Source of the DNA: UBA1447 sp964568955
Lineage (GTDB): Bacteria; Bacillota; Clostridia; Oscillospirales; Acutalibacteraceae
Direction: 5' to 3'
DNA: 14,293 nt
NCBI GenBank assembly: GCA_964568955.1
Contig: CAZMSM010000052.1
Location: forward strand, 1-14,293
In this document: positions 1 to 7,734 of the stretch, one piece after another
Layout of the letters: each line of letters begins with the position of its first letter
Position numbering within the stretch: position 1 is the stretch's first letter
Notes under the pieces: generated by a model
Databases searched by the model: none
What the model was told of the DNA's origin: nothing
Seen by the model: the letters and a program-made list of their open reading frames with translations, nothing else
Translations under genes and position numbers: made by a program

Positions 1-1388
1 ATCAATCGGGTGGAGCATTTGGGTTTAGAGACCAGCTTCAGGATTGTTTGTCTATTGTTAAAACTTGGCCTACGTTGGCACGCAATCAAATCTTGCATCA
101 TACGAAACATCAGTTTTTACAAGGTGATGTGCAACACTGGTGGCATGAACCCAGAGGCTACGGTACACGCACGCGCATTTCCGACGACCGTTTGTGGTTA
201 CCTTATGTTATTGCCGAATACATCAGCGTAACCGGCGACAGCGAAATTCTTGCGGAAGAACGTTCTTTTATAGACGATGATTTGTTGGCGTTGTCGGAAG
301 ACGAAAGGTACAGCAAACCGCGTGTATCGGATGTAAAAGAAAGCTTATTCGAGCATTGTGTGCGTGCAATTGAAGTTTCACTTAAGTTCGGCCGCAACGG
401 ACTTCCGTTGTTTGGTTCAGGCGATTGGAACGATGGGATGAACACCGTCGGTAATTTAGGCAAAGGCGAAAGTGTTTGGCTTGGTTGGTTTCTTATTACC
501 GTTCTTGAAAGGTTTGTGCCACTGTGCAAATTGATGGAACGAAAAGATTTGGCTGACAAATATATCAACATAAAAAATGAAGTTATTAAAGCCATTGAAA
601 AAAATGCATGGGATGGCGATTGGTATCTGAGAGCCTATTTTGACGATGGGACACCCTTGGGTTCGGCACAAAACACGGATTGCAGAATAGATTCAATTTC
701 ACAAAGTTGGTCCGTCATTTCCGGTGCGGCGAATGGTAAAAGAGCGGCTACGGCTATGTCCTCACTGGAGGATAATCTTGTAAGTCGTGAAGACGGAATC
801 ATAAAACTTTTAGCGCCTCCTTTTGACAAGGGAGAGTCTGAACCCGGTTATATAAAAGGTTATATTCCCGGTGTAAGAGAAAATGGCGGTCAGTACAGCC
901 ACGCGGCAGTGTGGGCCGTAATTGCATATGCAAAACTGGGCAAGGGCAATAAAGCATGGGAGCTTTTTGATCTGATTAACCCCATAAACCATACTGATAC
1001 TGTTAGAGAGCAAGCAAGGTATAAGGTTGAACCCTATGTAATGGCAGCGGATGTATATGCTGCAGCCCCCCATACCGGCAGAGGTGGATGGTCATGGTAT
1101 ACCGGGGCTGCCGGTTGGATGCATTCAGCCGGAATTGAAAACATACTGGGTTTCAAGAAAAAAGGAGAAACACTGATTATCGACCCATGCATACCGCAGG
1201 CGTGGGAGAAGTATTCCTTAAAGTACAGATATAACGATACAGTTTATGACATTAACATTAAAAATCCACATGGTGTCAGCAAAGGTGTTGAAAGGATTTC
1301 AGTGGATAAAAAGTTCTTCGCCGGCAATCAAATTAGCCTTGTTGATGACGGTAAAGTTCATGTTGTTGAAGTCATCATGGGTGAATAG
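1..1388 (+). CDS. GH94 glycoside phosphorylase / cyclic beta-1,2-glucan synthase C-terminal domain (5'-partial)
   Basis: The reading frame is open from the left edge (first full codon at position 3), so the N-terminus lies outside the window. GH94 enzymes phosphorolyse beta-glucosides to glucose 1-phosphate; the same fold ends cyclic beta-1,2-glucan synthases. Visible hallmarks are GGAFGFRDQLQD at the very start, the WHEP and RISDD segment near 150-190, and GSGDWNDGMN at about 414-443. The first Asp of DWND is, from family knowledge, the likely general acid. GKGESVWLG follows, then YSHAAVWAV, a VEPYVMAADVY stretch, and a GRGGWSWYTG motif at about 1078-1110. The C-terminal beta-rich tail ends in a normal stop. 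The GDWNDGMN plus GKGESVWLG combination is what I associate with beta-1,2-glucan enzymes (NdvB type or 1,2-beta-oligoglucan phosphorylase) rather than cellobiose phosphorylase. Whether a GT84 synthase precedes it cannot be seen. The gene converges with the GH4 gene and is probably not in its operon. Confidence 0.93.
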   Translation, partial: QSGGAFGFRDQLQDCLSIVKTWPTLARNQILHHTKHQFLQGDVQHWWHEPRGYGTRTRISDDRLWLPYVIAEYISVTGDSEILAEERSFIDDDLLALSEDERYSKPRVSDVKESLFEHCVRAIEVSLKFGRNGLPLFGSGDWNDGMNTVGNLGKGESVWLGWFLITVLERFVPLCKLMERKDLADKYINIKNEVIKAIEKNAWDGDWYLRAYFDDGTPLGSAQNTDCRIDSISQSWSVISGAANGKRAATAMSSLEDNLVSREDGIIKLLAPPFDKGESEPGYIKGYIPGVRENGGQYSHAAVWAVIAYAKLGKGNKAWELFDLINPINHTDTVREQARYKVEPYVMAADVYAAAPHTGRGGWSWYTGAAGWMHSAGIENILGFKKKGETLIIDPCIPQAWEKYSLKYRYNDTVYDINIKNPHGVSKGVERISVDKKFFAGNQISLVDDGKVHVVEVIMGE

Positions 1389-1422
1389 TGCCGCCCCACA
1401 AAAACCGAGCAAAACGCATATT

Positions 1423-1456
1423 TTTTAAGGGCAGATCACATGGTCTGCCCTTAAAA
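1423..1456. terminator. Inverted repeat between convergent genes, possible bidirectional terminator
   Basis: A perfect 13-bp stem (left arm 1423-1435, right arm 1444-1456, core AAGGGCAGA/TCTGCCCTT) with an 8-nt loop lies in the 94-bp gap between the convergent GH94 and GH4 stop codons. Position favours a terminator for both genes. However, the T run lies before the stem and the A run after it, so neither strand has a free U tract downstream. It is therefore not a textbook intrinsic terminator. It could act as an mRNA 3'-end stabiliser. Confidence 0.45.
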
Positions 1457-1482
1457 CGTTGAAAAATTGAAACACACGTTTG

Positions 1483-2973
1483 CTATTTCGCAGAAGCCTG
1501 CGCATTTTCGGTTGATTTCGCTTTTTGTTTGGCGAGTTCATCAATACTTTTGACGTGTAGCCGAGCGGCGCCTTGGTACCCTTCTTTTGTTGGTAACAAA
1601 TCACCTTTGGCAAAAAGCTCTTTTGCCGCTGTTATGGCTTGTGAATATTGCGGTAGCCATTGCTCCTGTGCAATAAGCATTTCATCCACCATTTGCCAGA
1701 TTTCGGGCGGATTGCAAACAGCACCTGTCAACGGGTCCATCAGCGCGGCTTGTTTTAAGAGTTTAACATCCCCACGCACGGCCGCTTCTATTGAAAGGCG
1801 CTGTACCCATACACTTTGTGCGCAAACAGCTGCACAGCCGAGCGGTAAATCGCCAATTCTCGGCACCGAAACACCGTTGGCATCAACATAACAGGGGACT
1901 TCCACAATGCAGTCGTCGGGCAAATTTGCAATGCAGTTGTTGTTTACAACATTAAAATGACCTCTGTAAAGACGGCCTGTTTCAAGCGACTCTATGATAT
2001 ATGAAGCGTGTTCTTCTCCACGTTGCGTGCAGTCATATTTTTTTGCCGGTGCTTTCAACCAGTTTGGGAAATCGGTCTCAAACCAATTTCTGCCCTCTAA
2101 GCAGACCCTCAAATATCCACCGGTTTCACCGGAACTCCAACTATCAAAACTAATCCAGTTTATAATCTCATCCGAGCGTTTGCGGTACCATGCCAGGTAT
2201 TCGGAAAGATGACCGTTGGATTCGGTTGAATAATAACCGAATCGGCGCAACATATCGATTCGAACCTTTTCCTTTTCGCGAATCGATTCATTGCCCTCAT
2301 AGGCTGCCAAAAGTTCATCACCGTCAATGGTTCTGCCGTGATGCTTGATTTGAATATACCAAGTCTGATGATTGATACCGGCACAAATGAAATCGAGCTC
2401 TTCTCGCGGGATGTTCAGTACTTGTGCAATTTGTCTTTCGCCGCCCATAACTCCATGGCAAAGCCCTATTGTCGGTACGTGACCGTATTTGTTGGCAGCC
2501 CAGGTCAACATCGCGTTTGGATTTGAATAGTTTAGCAACAGCACCCCCGGGTGCGAAACTTCACGCATGTCCTTGCAGAATTCAAGAATCTGAGCGATGC
2601 CGCGTTGCCCGTACATGATGCCGCCAATACAAAGCGTATCGCCGACGCACTGGTCAACCCCATACTTTAGCGGGATGTCAACATCCGTTATAAAGCCTTC
2701 AAGGCAACCAATTCGCGCACAGCAGATGACATATTTCGCATCAGTCAATGCCTCACGGCGGTTCAAGGTGGCATGAATTTTGCAGTCAACGCCGTTTTCG
2801 TCCATATCCCGCTGGCAAAGCTGCGTAACCATATCCAAGTTCTGCTGATTAATGTCCATAAAACAAATGTCAAGTTCACCTTTGAACTCAGGGACACTCA
2901 TAAGGTCGGCAACCAACTTGCGTGTAAAGCCGATAGAACCCGCACCGATAAAAGTGATTTTGAATTTCTTCAT
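1483..2973 (-). CDS. GH4 family NAD-dependent glycosidase (alpha-glucosidase/alpha-uronidase type)
   Basis: A 496-aa, full-length family 4 glycoside hydrolase. These cytoplasmic enzymes cleave glycosides by NAD-assisted oxidation at C3 and elimination, using a Mn ion, and accept both anomers in some subfamilies. The N-terminal Rossmann loop is GAGSIGF (residues 10-16), with Asp40 at the end of the second strand for NAD ribose. NYSNPN is at 148-153, CHGV at 172-175 and GINHQTW at 199-205. Cys172 and His202 match the family's metal ligands. CHGV differs from the CDMP and CNVP motifs of the phospho-glucosidase branches, so an unphosphorylated substrate is likely. A CHG-type motif has been linked to alpha-glucuronidases, which I recall but cannot verify here. 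ATG at 2973 follows AAGGAG (2982-2987) with an 8-nt spacer. The gene is last in the GRE block, 95 bp after the kinase. The exact sugar is not decided by sequence. Confidence 0.93.
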   Translation of the reverse strand: MKKFKITFIGAGSIGFTRKLVADLMSVPEFKGELDICFMDINQQNLDMVTQLCQRDMDENGVDCKIHATLNRREALTDAKYVICCARIGCLEGFITDVDIPLKYGVDQCVGDTLCIGGIMYGQRGIAQILEFCKDMREVSHPGVLLLNYSNPNAMLTWAANKYGHVPTIGLCHGVMGGERQIAQVLNIPREELDFICAGINHQTWYIQIKHHGRTIDGDELLAAYEGNESIREKEKVRIDMLRRFGYYSTESNGHLSEYLAWYRKRSDEIINWISFDSWSSGETGGYLRVCLEGRNWFETDFPNWLKAPAKKYDCTQRGEEHASYIIESLETGRLYRGHFNVVNNNCIANLPDDCIVEVPCYVDANGVSVPRIGDLPLGCAAVCAQSVWVQRLSIEAAVRGDVKLLKQAALMDPLTGAVCNPPEIWQMVDEMLIAQEQWLPQYSQAITAAKELFAKGDLLPTKEGYQGAARLHVKSIDELAKQKAKSTENAQASAK

Positions 2974-3068
2974 GATGTTGACTCCTTGAGCTGTTTTCGA
3001 TACTTTAAAGGCTGAAAATTAGCTTAATGATAAGAGCTTAAAAAGATGTTTGGAGCGCAAATGCAAAG

Positions 3069-4436
3069 CTAATCGGTTTTCTTCCCATTGTATTTAATCA
3101 ATTTTTGCGCATCGAAAATAGAGCTTTTGGTTCCTGTGGCAGTCAACGCAAACAAGGCGGCGCCAAAAGCGGCTTCTTCCTTGTGTGCGGGGATAAGCAA
3201 CTCTAGTTCGAATTTATCGGCAAAGAGGTGTTGTAGGGCCGAGTTTTTGCGCAGACCGTTACCGGAACCAATCAAAAGCGAACGCAGTCTATCGTCACCG
3301 GCCGACACATACATGGCCTGCAACTCTTGTGCCATACCGTTTAAAAAGCCCCAGATGAGGTGCTGTGGGGTGAAATTAAGTAAACCAATATTTTCAATTG
3401 AACCACGTTCTTCAGGGTTGCTGCGTGTTCCGCTCAAGCGAGTGGATATGGTGAGCGGGTTTGTAGGTGGTGCGCTGTTGGACAAAAAGTCATCCATTGC
3501 AGGGTAAGCGCTCTTTATTGGTTCGCCAGTAATCAAAGCAACTGTTTGCCTCAAAAAAATCTCTAAAACAGCAAAAGCTCTGCCGCCGCAGAGTGAGGAA
3601 CCGACGCATAAAAACTGCCGGTCGAAACAGGGACGTATTTCAAGCCCTTGCACCGCGTGTGTTTTGTCGGTCAAGAATGAAATCTGACTTCCGGTGCCGA
3701 CATTGACCAGAACAGAGTTTTTCATATCACTCACCGAGCCGAGGAAACTGGCCTGGTTGTCGCCGATTGCAACGGACACGGGGATTTGGTTGTTGTATTG
3801 GCCAACCACACTGAAAGATTCCGTTACCTTGGGGAAAAGGCTGTAATCCATTCCGGCTTTTTCGATGGACTCTTTGTCGAATTGGAGCGAGTCGATATGG
3901 AACAAGCCAAGACTTGCGGCGTCTGATGTGTGCATCAAAGGCTCACTGTTGCCGCAAAGTTTCATCGCCACATAGTCGTGAATGGTGCAAATTTTAGATG
4001 CGTTTGCCGGTATCGTACCGTCATGCGCGTGGCAAAAAAGTGTGGTGCCACCGAACCCGGTTGCCATTTTATGGCCTGTCAGTTCTGTTAAATAGTCGGC
4101 ATAGCTTTGATGCTCATTGAAGGGACGGTTCCCGCTTTCGTCTTGCCAAAAATACAGTGGGCTTACGGCGTTGCCGCAATTGTTCAAATAGAGTATGCCA
4201 TGCATTTGCCCGGTTATGCCAATGCAAACGGGTAAATAAGATGCGGTAAGGTCAGCTAATATTTCCGTACATTTTTCAAGAATACGTGCCGGATTTTGAA
4301 TTTTTTCATAATCGAACTTACCGTCAATTGTTGTATCGTTTTCATATGTAACCGATTTAACGACAGTGCCGTTTTCACAATCGGCAACCACGGCGCAAAT
4401 CGTTGTCGTGCCAATATCAAGACCTATAACCTTCAT
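3069..4436 (-). CDS. FGGY family carbohydrate kinase, sedoheptulokinase-like
   Basis: A 455-aa ATP-dependent sugar kinase of the FGGY (hexokinase/actin) fold. Motifs in order: nucleotide phosphate loop DIGTTT (7-12), GQMHG (76-80), a WQD at about 97-99, TGFGG (126-130), TIHDY (151-155), GDNQAS (225-230) with Asp226 as likely catalytic base, and VNVGTGSQ (244-251). The TGFG...TIHDY...GDxQAS pattern resembles human sedoheptulokinase SHPK more than xylulokinase or glycerol kinase, as I remember those sequences. The substrate is therefore probably a ketose, possibly a 7-carbon or deoxy sugar; this is inference. The start at 4436 is chosen because AAAGGAG (4445-4451) sits 8 nt upstream and overlaps the stop of the GRE gene, implying translational coupling. 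A longer reading to 4475 would place the start inside the GRE gene with a non-conserved 13-residue tail. Context suggests it phosphorylates the product of the GRE or the sugar freed by GH4. Confidence 0.9.
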   Translation of the reverse strand: MKVIGLDIGTTTICAVVADCENGTVVKSVTYENDTTIDGKFDYEKIQNPARILEKCTEILADLTASYLPVCIGITGQMHGILYLNNCGNAVSPLYFWQDESGNRPFNEHQSYADYLTELTGHKMATGFGGTTLFCHAHDGTIPANASKICTIHDYVAMKLCGNSEPLMHTSDAASLGLFHIDSLQFDKESIEKAGMDYSLFPKVTESFSVVGQYNNQIPVSVAIGDNQASFLGSVSDMKNSVLVNVGTGSQISFLTDKTHAVQGLEIRPCFDRQFLCVGSSLCGGRAFAVLEIFLRQTVALITGEPIKSAYPAMDDFLSNSAPPTNPLTISTRLSGTRSNPEERGSIENIGLLNFTPQHLIWGFLNGMAQELQAMYVSAGDDRLRSLLIGSGNGLRKNSALQHLFADKFELELLIPAHKEEAAFGAALFALTATGTKSSIFDAQKLIKYNGKKTD

Positions 4437-4444
4437 CCCGGTTG

Positions 4445-4451
4445 CTCCTTT
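4445..4451 (-). promoter_or_regulatory. Ribosome binding site that fixes the kinase start
   Basis: On the - strand AAAGGAG overlaps the TAA stop (4450-4452) of the upstream glycyl radical enzyme gene and lies 8 nt before the ATG at 4434-4436. This supports the shorter kinase protein and a coupled GRE-kinase translation unit. Confidence 0.8.
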
Positions 4452-6819
4452 ACAGCGAAGTAGATTCCAAATCAAGCCTTTTAATAATATCCTGCTGAAT
4501 AGCGGGAGAAAGGTCTAAAAAGTTAACAAAGGTTCCATGTATGCGCATGATATAAACGCCGCTTGGAGCATACTTTTTAGGGTCATCAAGTACTTTGCGC
4601 AGGGTGTCCGGCGTTGTGACGTTGACGTACAAATAATAAGGGCAAGTGCCTGTGCTTTTTTCATTGAAAAATAGGGGAGCAATAACTCTTTTTGCGAAAT
4701 CTTCGCCTTTGCCTTCAAAGCCTTCTGCCTTAAAGAATTTGGGGTCAATGCCAAAATGGGATGCATAGCCACCGCAGAATTTTTCAAAAGGCAGTTGTAG
4801 GTTAGAGAGCATTCGGAAGCCCATACCGGAGCCCGCTTCGCCAAACAGTGGGTCAACACCGTAACTGATTTGTTCGCGCGCATGGCGACCATCCGGCGTC
4901 GCGCCAACCCAGTAACCGTAAAGCAAGTGCGTTGAAGGGCTGCTCCAGTCCGGTCTGAATGGATTGCCTAGATAGTTTTCAAGCTTGGCCACAATATTCG
5001 AGACCTTCTCGGCAATACTTGCCGCTTCTTCGTCTACTTCTTGAATGTTATTGCCAAATTTGGGGTACGACAGCAACAGTTGACGAAGCTCCTCGTTGCC
5101 TTTATAATCATCTTTTAACGCGGTAAGCAACTTTTCGGCATCCTCCGGGTATTGTTCAATAAAATTATCAATGGCCGCTATTGAATCGGCTATAACCGCA
5201 AGACCATGGATGAGGCAACCACTGCTGTTGTATTTTGTGCCTTGCCGTTTTGGGTCTCTCACATCAATGCCGCTGTATGCGCCGCCCATAAAGGCACTAA
5301 GGAAAGGTACGGGCAAGTTGGATAAGGCAATGGACGCGCCGTTGGCTGCCCGAGCCATTTTTTCGGCAAAATACGCTACGTTTTTCATAAACTCCGTGCG
5401 GATATTCTTCAACAGCGTTAGCGCATCTGTTTGTGATGCGACCGAGCCGATTTTTTCACCGGTAATGGTTGAAACGCCGTTGTTCAAAGTGAGTTCCAAA
5501 ATTTTGGGCAAATTGAACCAACTGTTGGTGGTGTTGGCGTTATCTTTACCCATGATTAAAGGTTCTTGGCAGCCGGCAACCGAATAATCTTCAAAATCGA
5601 CCTCATCCACGCCAAATTTTCGCATCACTTCAAACATAGAGTCGTCGTTAAATAATGACGGTGTGAGGCAACCCGGTGTAAAGAAAAATCGACCCATTTC
5701 GCGGTAAAGTTTAGCGGGGGTGTTTTTATGGAGTTTAATTGAAAGGATAGGTTGCGGTAGGTTCATATCATAATATGCGTCAAGAATAGCATAAGTCGTT
5801 TCGCTGGTTAAATCTTCACCGCTGCTTGATTTTCCGCCCAGGAGTACGTTTTGCGAAATTGCCCAGCTTCTGTCGCCAACGTTATAAAAGGTCAAGAAGT
5901 GTTTGAAGAGCGCGGCGGTTTCATCTCTGCTTTCACCGCTCATCCGGCGATAGGGTTCAAAAATACGGTCCGCATTGCCGACGGAAAAAGCAAATGGGTT
6001 TGGGGCTTGTTCGAGGCACATGGTTTGCCACAGCAACAGATACGCTTGCATGGCTTCGTATAGGCTTTCGCAGGGCTTGGCCGGTACTTTACGCAACGTA
6101 TACTCCATCAGTTCAAGCTGCTCTGCGCGCTCGCCCTTGGCAGTGGCTCTTGCATTTGCAACAATATCCGCATAACGCTTCGACAGGCTGATAACACCGT
6201 CAAGCGTCAACTCAATTGAACGAAAGACATTCTTTTTGCCTTCATCGTTCTCATCAAGCATACGGGAATGGACCTCGTTTCGAATGGCTTCCACACCGTA
6301 TTTCAGCGCCGGGCGAAAGTCGGGAATCAAATGGCCGGTAACTTGTTCGATGAAAAACGCTACCTCTGCAGTATAATCGGAATATTCTTCATACACGGCG
6401 GAAAGTGATTTCACATAATCGCTTTGTTTGGTGTAGTCACGCAAGGCTTCGATTCTTTCCGACGGGAACTCATCATTTGGCTCAATATCGTTAAAAACAG
6501 CGGTAGGGTCGCAGTAACCGCTGAAGGTTTCAACCTTAAAGGCCGGATTAATCAGGGCATAACTTTTTGCAAAAGCATCCCTTTGTGTTCCCGCAAAAAT
6601 AGCGTTGTCGCTAACGGTAAGGGGGATGTCGTCAATTATTGCGCGCAGCTCAAGTGCTGCGATAATTTGCTTTGGCTGCTGTTTTGCGCTTTTTGATGCC
6701 TTTGCCGCAGCTTCTCTTGCCAAAAACCAACCATCAAGTCGTTTTAAACTTCTTTCCTCTTTAAACAACTCTTTTGCCATTTCGGTTATTTTGCCGGGGT
6801 CTGAAATCAACTTTTTCAT
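4450..6819 (-). CDS. Glycyl radical enzyme of undetermined substrate (PFL/dehydratase superfamily)
   Basis: A 789-aa glycyl radical enzyme with an N-terminal PFL domain and a C-terminal glycine-radical domain. A radical on Gly762 (RIHGT, 27 residues from the C-terminus) would be passed to Cys417 to attack the substrate. Cys417 lies in AGCQEP, and Glu419 keeps the C-x-E spacing of GRE eliminases such as CutC, diol and hydroxyproline dehydratases. Other family marks are SLYEAMQAYLLLWQ in the N-terminal half, a YNSSG segment mid-C-terminal, GNNIQEVD, GATPDGR and FLDLSPAIQQDII after the radical Gly. The usual motifs are GCVEP and RVxGY, so both active-site signatures are non-standard. This argues against pyruvate formate-lyase (which has a Cys-Cys pair), choline lyase and propanediol dehydratase. 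ATG at 6819 follows AGGAGG (6826-6831) with a 6-nt spacer. The activase is 29 nt upstream and the sugar kinase 13 nt downstream, so a sugar- or polyol-derived substrate is likely. The function is not known. Confidence 0.95.
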   Translation of the reverse strand: MKKLISDPGKITEMAKELFKEERSLKRLDGWFLAREAAAKASKSAKQQPKQIIAALELRAIIDDIPLTVSDNAIFAGTQRDAFAKSYALINPAFKVETFSGYCDPTAVFNDIEPNDEFPSERIEALRDYTKQSDYVKSLSAVYEEYSDYTAEVAFFIEQVTGHLIPDFRPALKYGVEAIRNEVHSRMLDENDEGKKNVFRSIELTLDGVISLSKRYADIVANARATAKGERAEQLELMEYTLRKVPAKPCESLYEAMQAYLLLWQTMCLEQAPNPFAFSVGNADRIFEPYRRMSGESRDETAALFKHFLTFYNVGDRSWAISQNVLLGGKSSSGEDLTSETTYAILDAYYDMNLPQPILSIKLHKNTPAKLYREMGRFFFTPGCLTPSLFNDDSMFEVMRKFGVDEVDFEDYSVAGCQEPLIMGKDNANTTNSWFNLPKILELTLNNGVSTITGEKIGSVASQTDALTLLKNIRTEFMKNVAYFAEKMARAANGASIALSNLPVPFLSAFMGGAYSGIDVRDPKRQGTKYNSSGCLIHGLAVIADSIAAIDNFIEQYPEDAEKLLTALKDDYKGNEELRQLLLSYPKFGNNIQEVDEEAASIAEKVSNIVAKLENYLGNPFRPDWSSPSTHLLYGYWVGATPDGRHAREQISYGVDPLFGEAGSGMGFRMLSNLQLPFEKFCGGYASHFGIDPKFFKAEGFEGKGEDFAKRVIAPLFFNEKSTGTCPYYLYVNVTTPDTLRKVLDDPKKYAPSGVYIMRIHGTFVNFLDLSPAIQQDIIKRLDLESTSL

Positions 6820-6848
6820 GGGTTGCCTCCTATATCGTGAATAATTAT

Positions 6849-7712
6849 TTATGTCCGGATTAGTTCTAAACCGTTTGTCTTGAAGATGTTGGCAAAACTC
6901 TTAAAATCTTCGTCGCTGACTTGTGCGTTTTTCATTGTATAATCTTTGCCGCACTGCGCCCATTTATCTTTTCCGTACTCATGATATTTTAACAGCTCAA
7001 ACCGGCAATTTGGGGTACAGAACTCTTTAAACAGTTGTGCAAAACTCATCGCGTCTTTTGTTGAAGCGTTAAAGCCGCCGATAAGCGGTATTCTGATGAG
7101 TAGTTGGGAACGGGTTTTAGCGGCATCCGTTATGTTTTTTAAAACTGTCTCGTTGCCCAAACCGGTTGCTTTTTTATGAAGACGACTGTCGTAGTGTTTG
7201 CAGTCCATTATAAGAAAGTCGATGAGTGGGAATAATTCCGAAAGTCGCTGGTGACTGCCATTGGTTTCTACCGCGGTGTTGATATCAAGCTTTTTGACTT
7301 CCGAAAGCAACACTTTTAGCGCGTCAAATTGCATTGTCGGCTCACCGCCTGTAAAAGTAACACCTCCGCCATCGAAGAACATAGGGCGGCACCGCTTGAT
7401 TTCATCTATCACATCTTTTACATCTGTTTCAACAAAGCTTAACTGTAAATTACTCGCAGGCAAGCGGGCACATGACTTTGAGGGGCATATTTTGCAACGT
7501 TCTCTGTCAATGAACCCATCTTTGATGGCCCCAAAATCACAATACTTATCTATTAAATCGCCCTTGACCATCAGGCATCCGTCTGTAGGGATGCTTTCGG
7601 GGTTTGAACACCAAGGGCAATGCATATTGCAACCCTGAAGATGGTAAACAAGTCGGTTACCGGGCCCGTCTTGTGAAAAATTAAAGCCCTTAAACAGTAT
7701 TTTTACATTCAT
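6849..7712 (-). CDS. Glycyl radical enzyme activating enzyme (radical SAM)
   Basis: A 287-aa radical SAM protein that would use a [4Fe-4S] cluster and S-adenosylmethionine to abstract hydrogen from Gly762 of the neighbouring GRE. The cluster motif is CxxxCxxC in CNMHCPWC (Cys28, Cys32, Cys35). GGEPT (122-126) is the SAM-binding segment, and ETNG and MDCKH follow in the barrel. Between residues 46 and 84 lies the place where most non-PFL activases carry a two-cluster ferredoxin insert. Here only Cys46, Cys58, Cys73, Cys76 and Cys81 remain, so at most one auxiliary cluster is possible. ATG at 7712 has only a poor ribosome site: an AAGGAT lies about 15 nt upstream and an AAAAAG just before the start. 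The gene begins 22 nt after the LCP gene stop and ends 29 nt before the GRE start. The pairing with the adjacent GRE is near certain. Confidence 0.95.
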   Translation of the reverse strand: MNVKILFKGFNFSQDGPGNRLVYHLQGCNMHCPWCSNPESIPTDGCLMVKGDLIDKYCDFGAIKDGFIDRERCKICPSKSCARLPASNLQLSFVETDVKDVIDEIKRCRPMFFDGGGVTFTGGEPTMQFDALKVLLSEVKKLDINTAVETNGSHQRLSELFPLIDFLIMDCKHYDSRLHKKATGLGNETVLKNITDAAKTRSQLLIRIPLIGGFNASTKDAMSFAQLFKEFCTPNCRFELLKYHEYGKDKWAQCGKDYTMKNAQVSDEDFKSFANIFKTNGLELIRT

Positions 7713-7734
7713 AGCTTTTTATATTATCCTTCGA

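Noticed and set aside
1483..2973. Lactate/malate dehydrogenase identity for the Rossmann-fold protein
   Set aside because: GH4 shares the NAD fold, but the CHGV and GINHQTW metal-site motifs are specific to GH4 glycosidases.
3018..3042. Two TTAAGCT copies on the - strand upstream of the GH4 gene, considered as an operator
   Set aside because: Short, AT-rich, without symmetry and not placed against a recognisable promoter; likely chance.
4437..4475. Longer N-terminus for the FGGY kinase starting at 4475
   Set aside because: It would begin inside the GRE gene, adds 13 residues unlike the family, and ignores the strong AAAGGAG site 8 nt before ATG 4436.
4450..6819. Identity as pyruvate formate-lyase
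   Set aside because: PFL needs two adjacent active-site cysteines; here there is a single Cys followed by Gln-Glu, and the radical loop differs from RVSGY.
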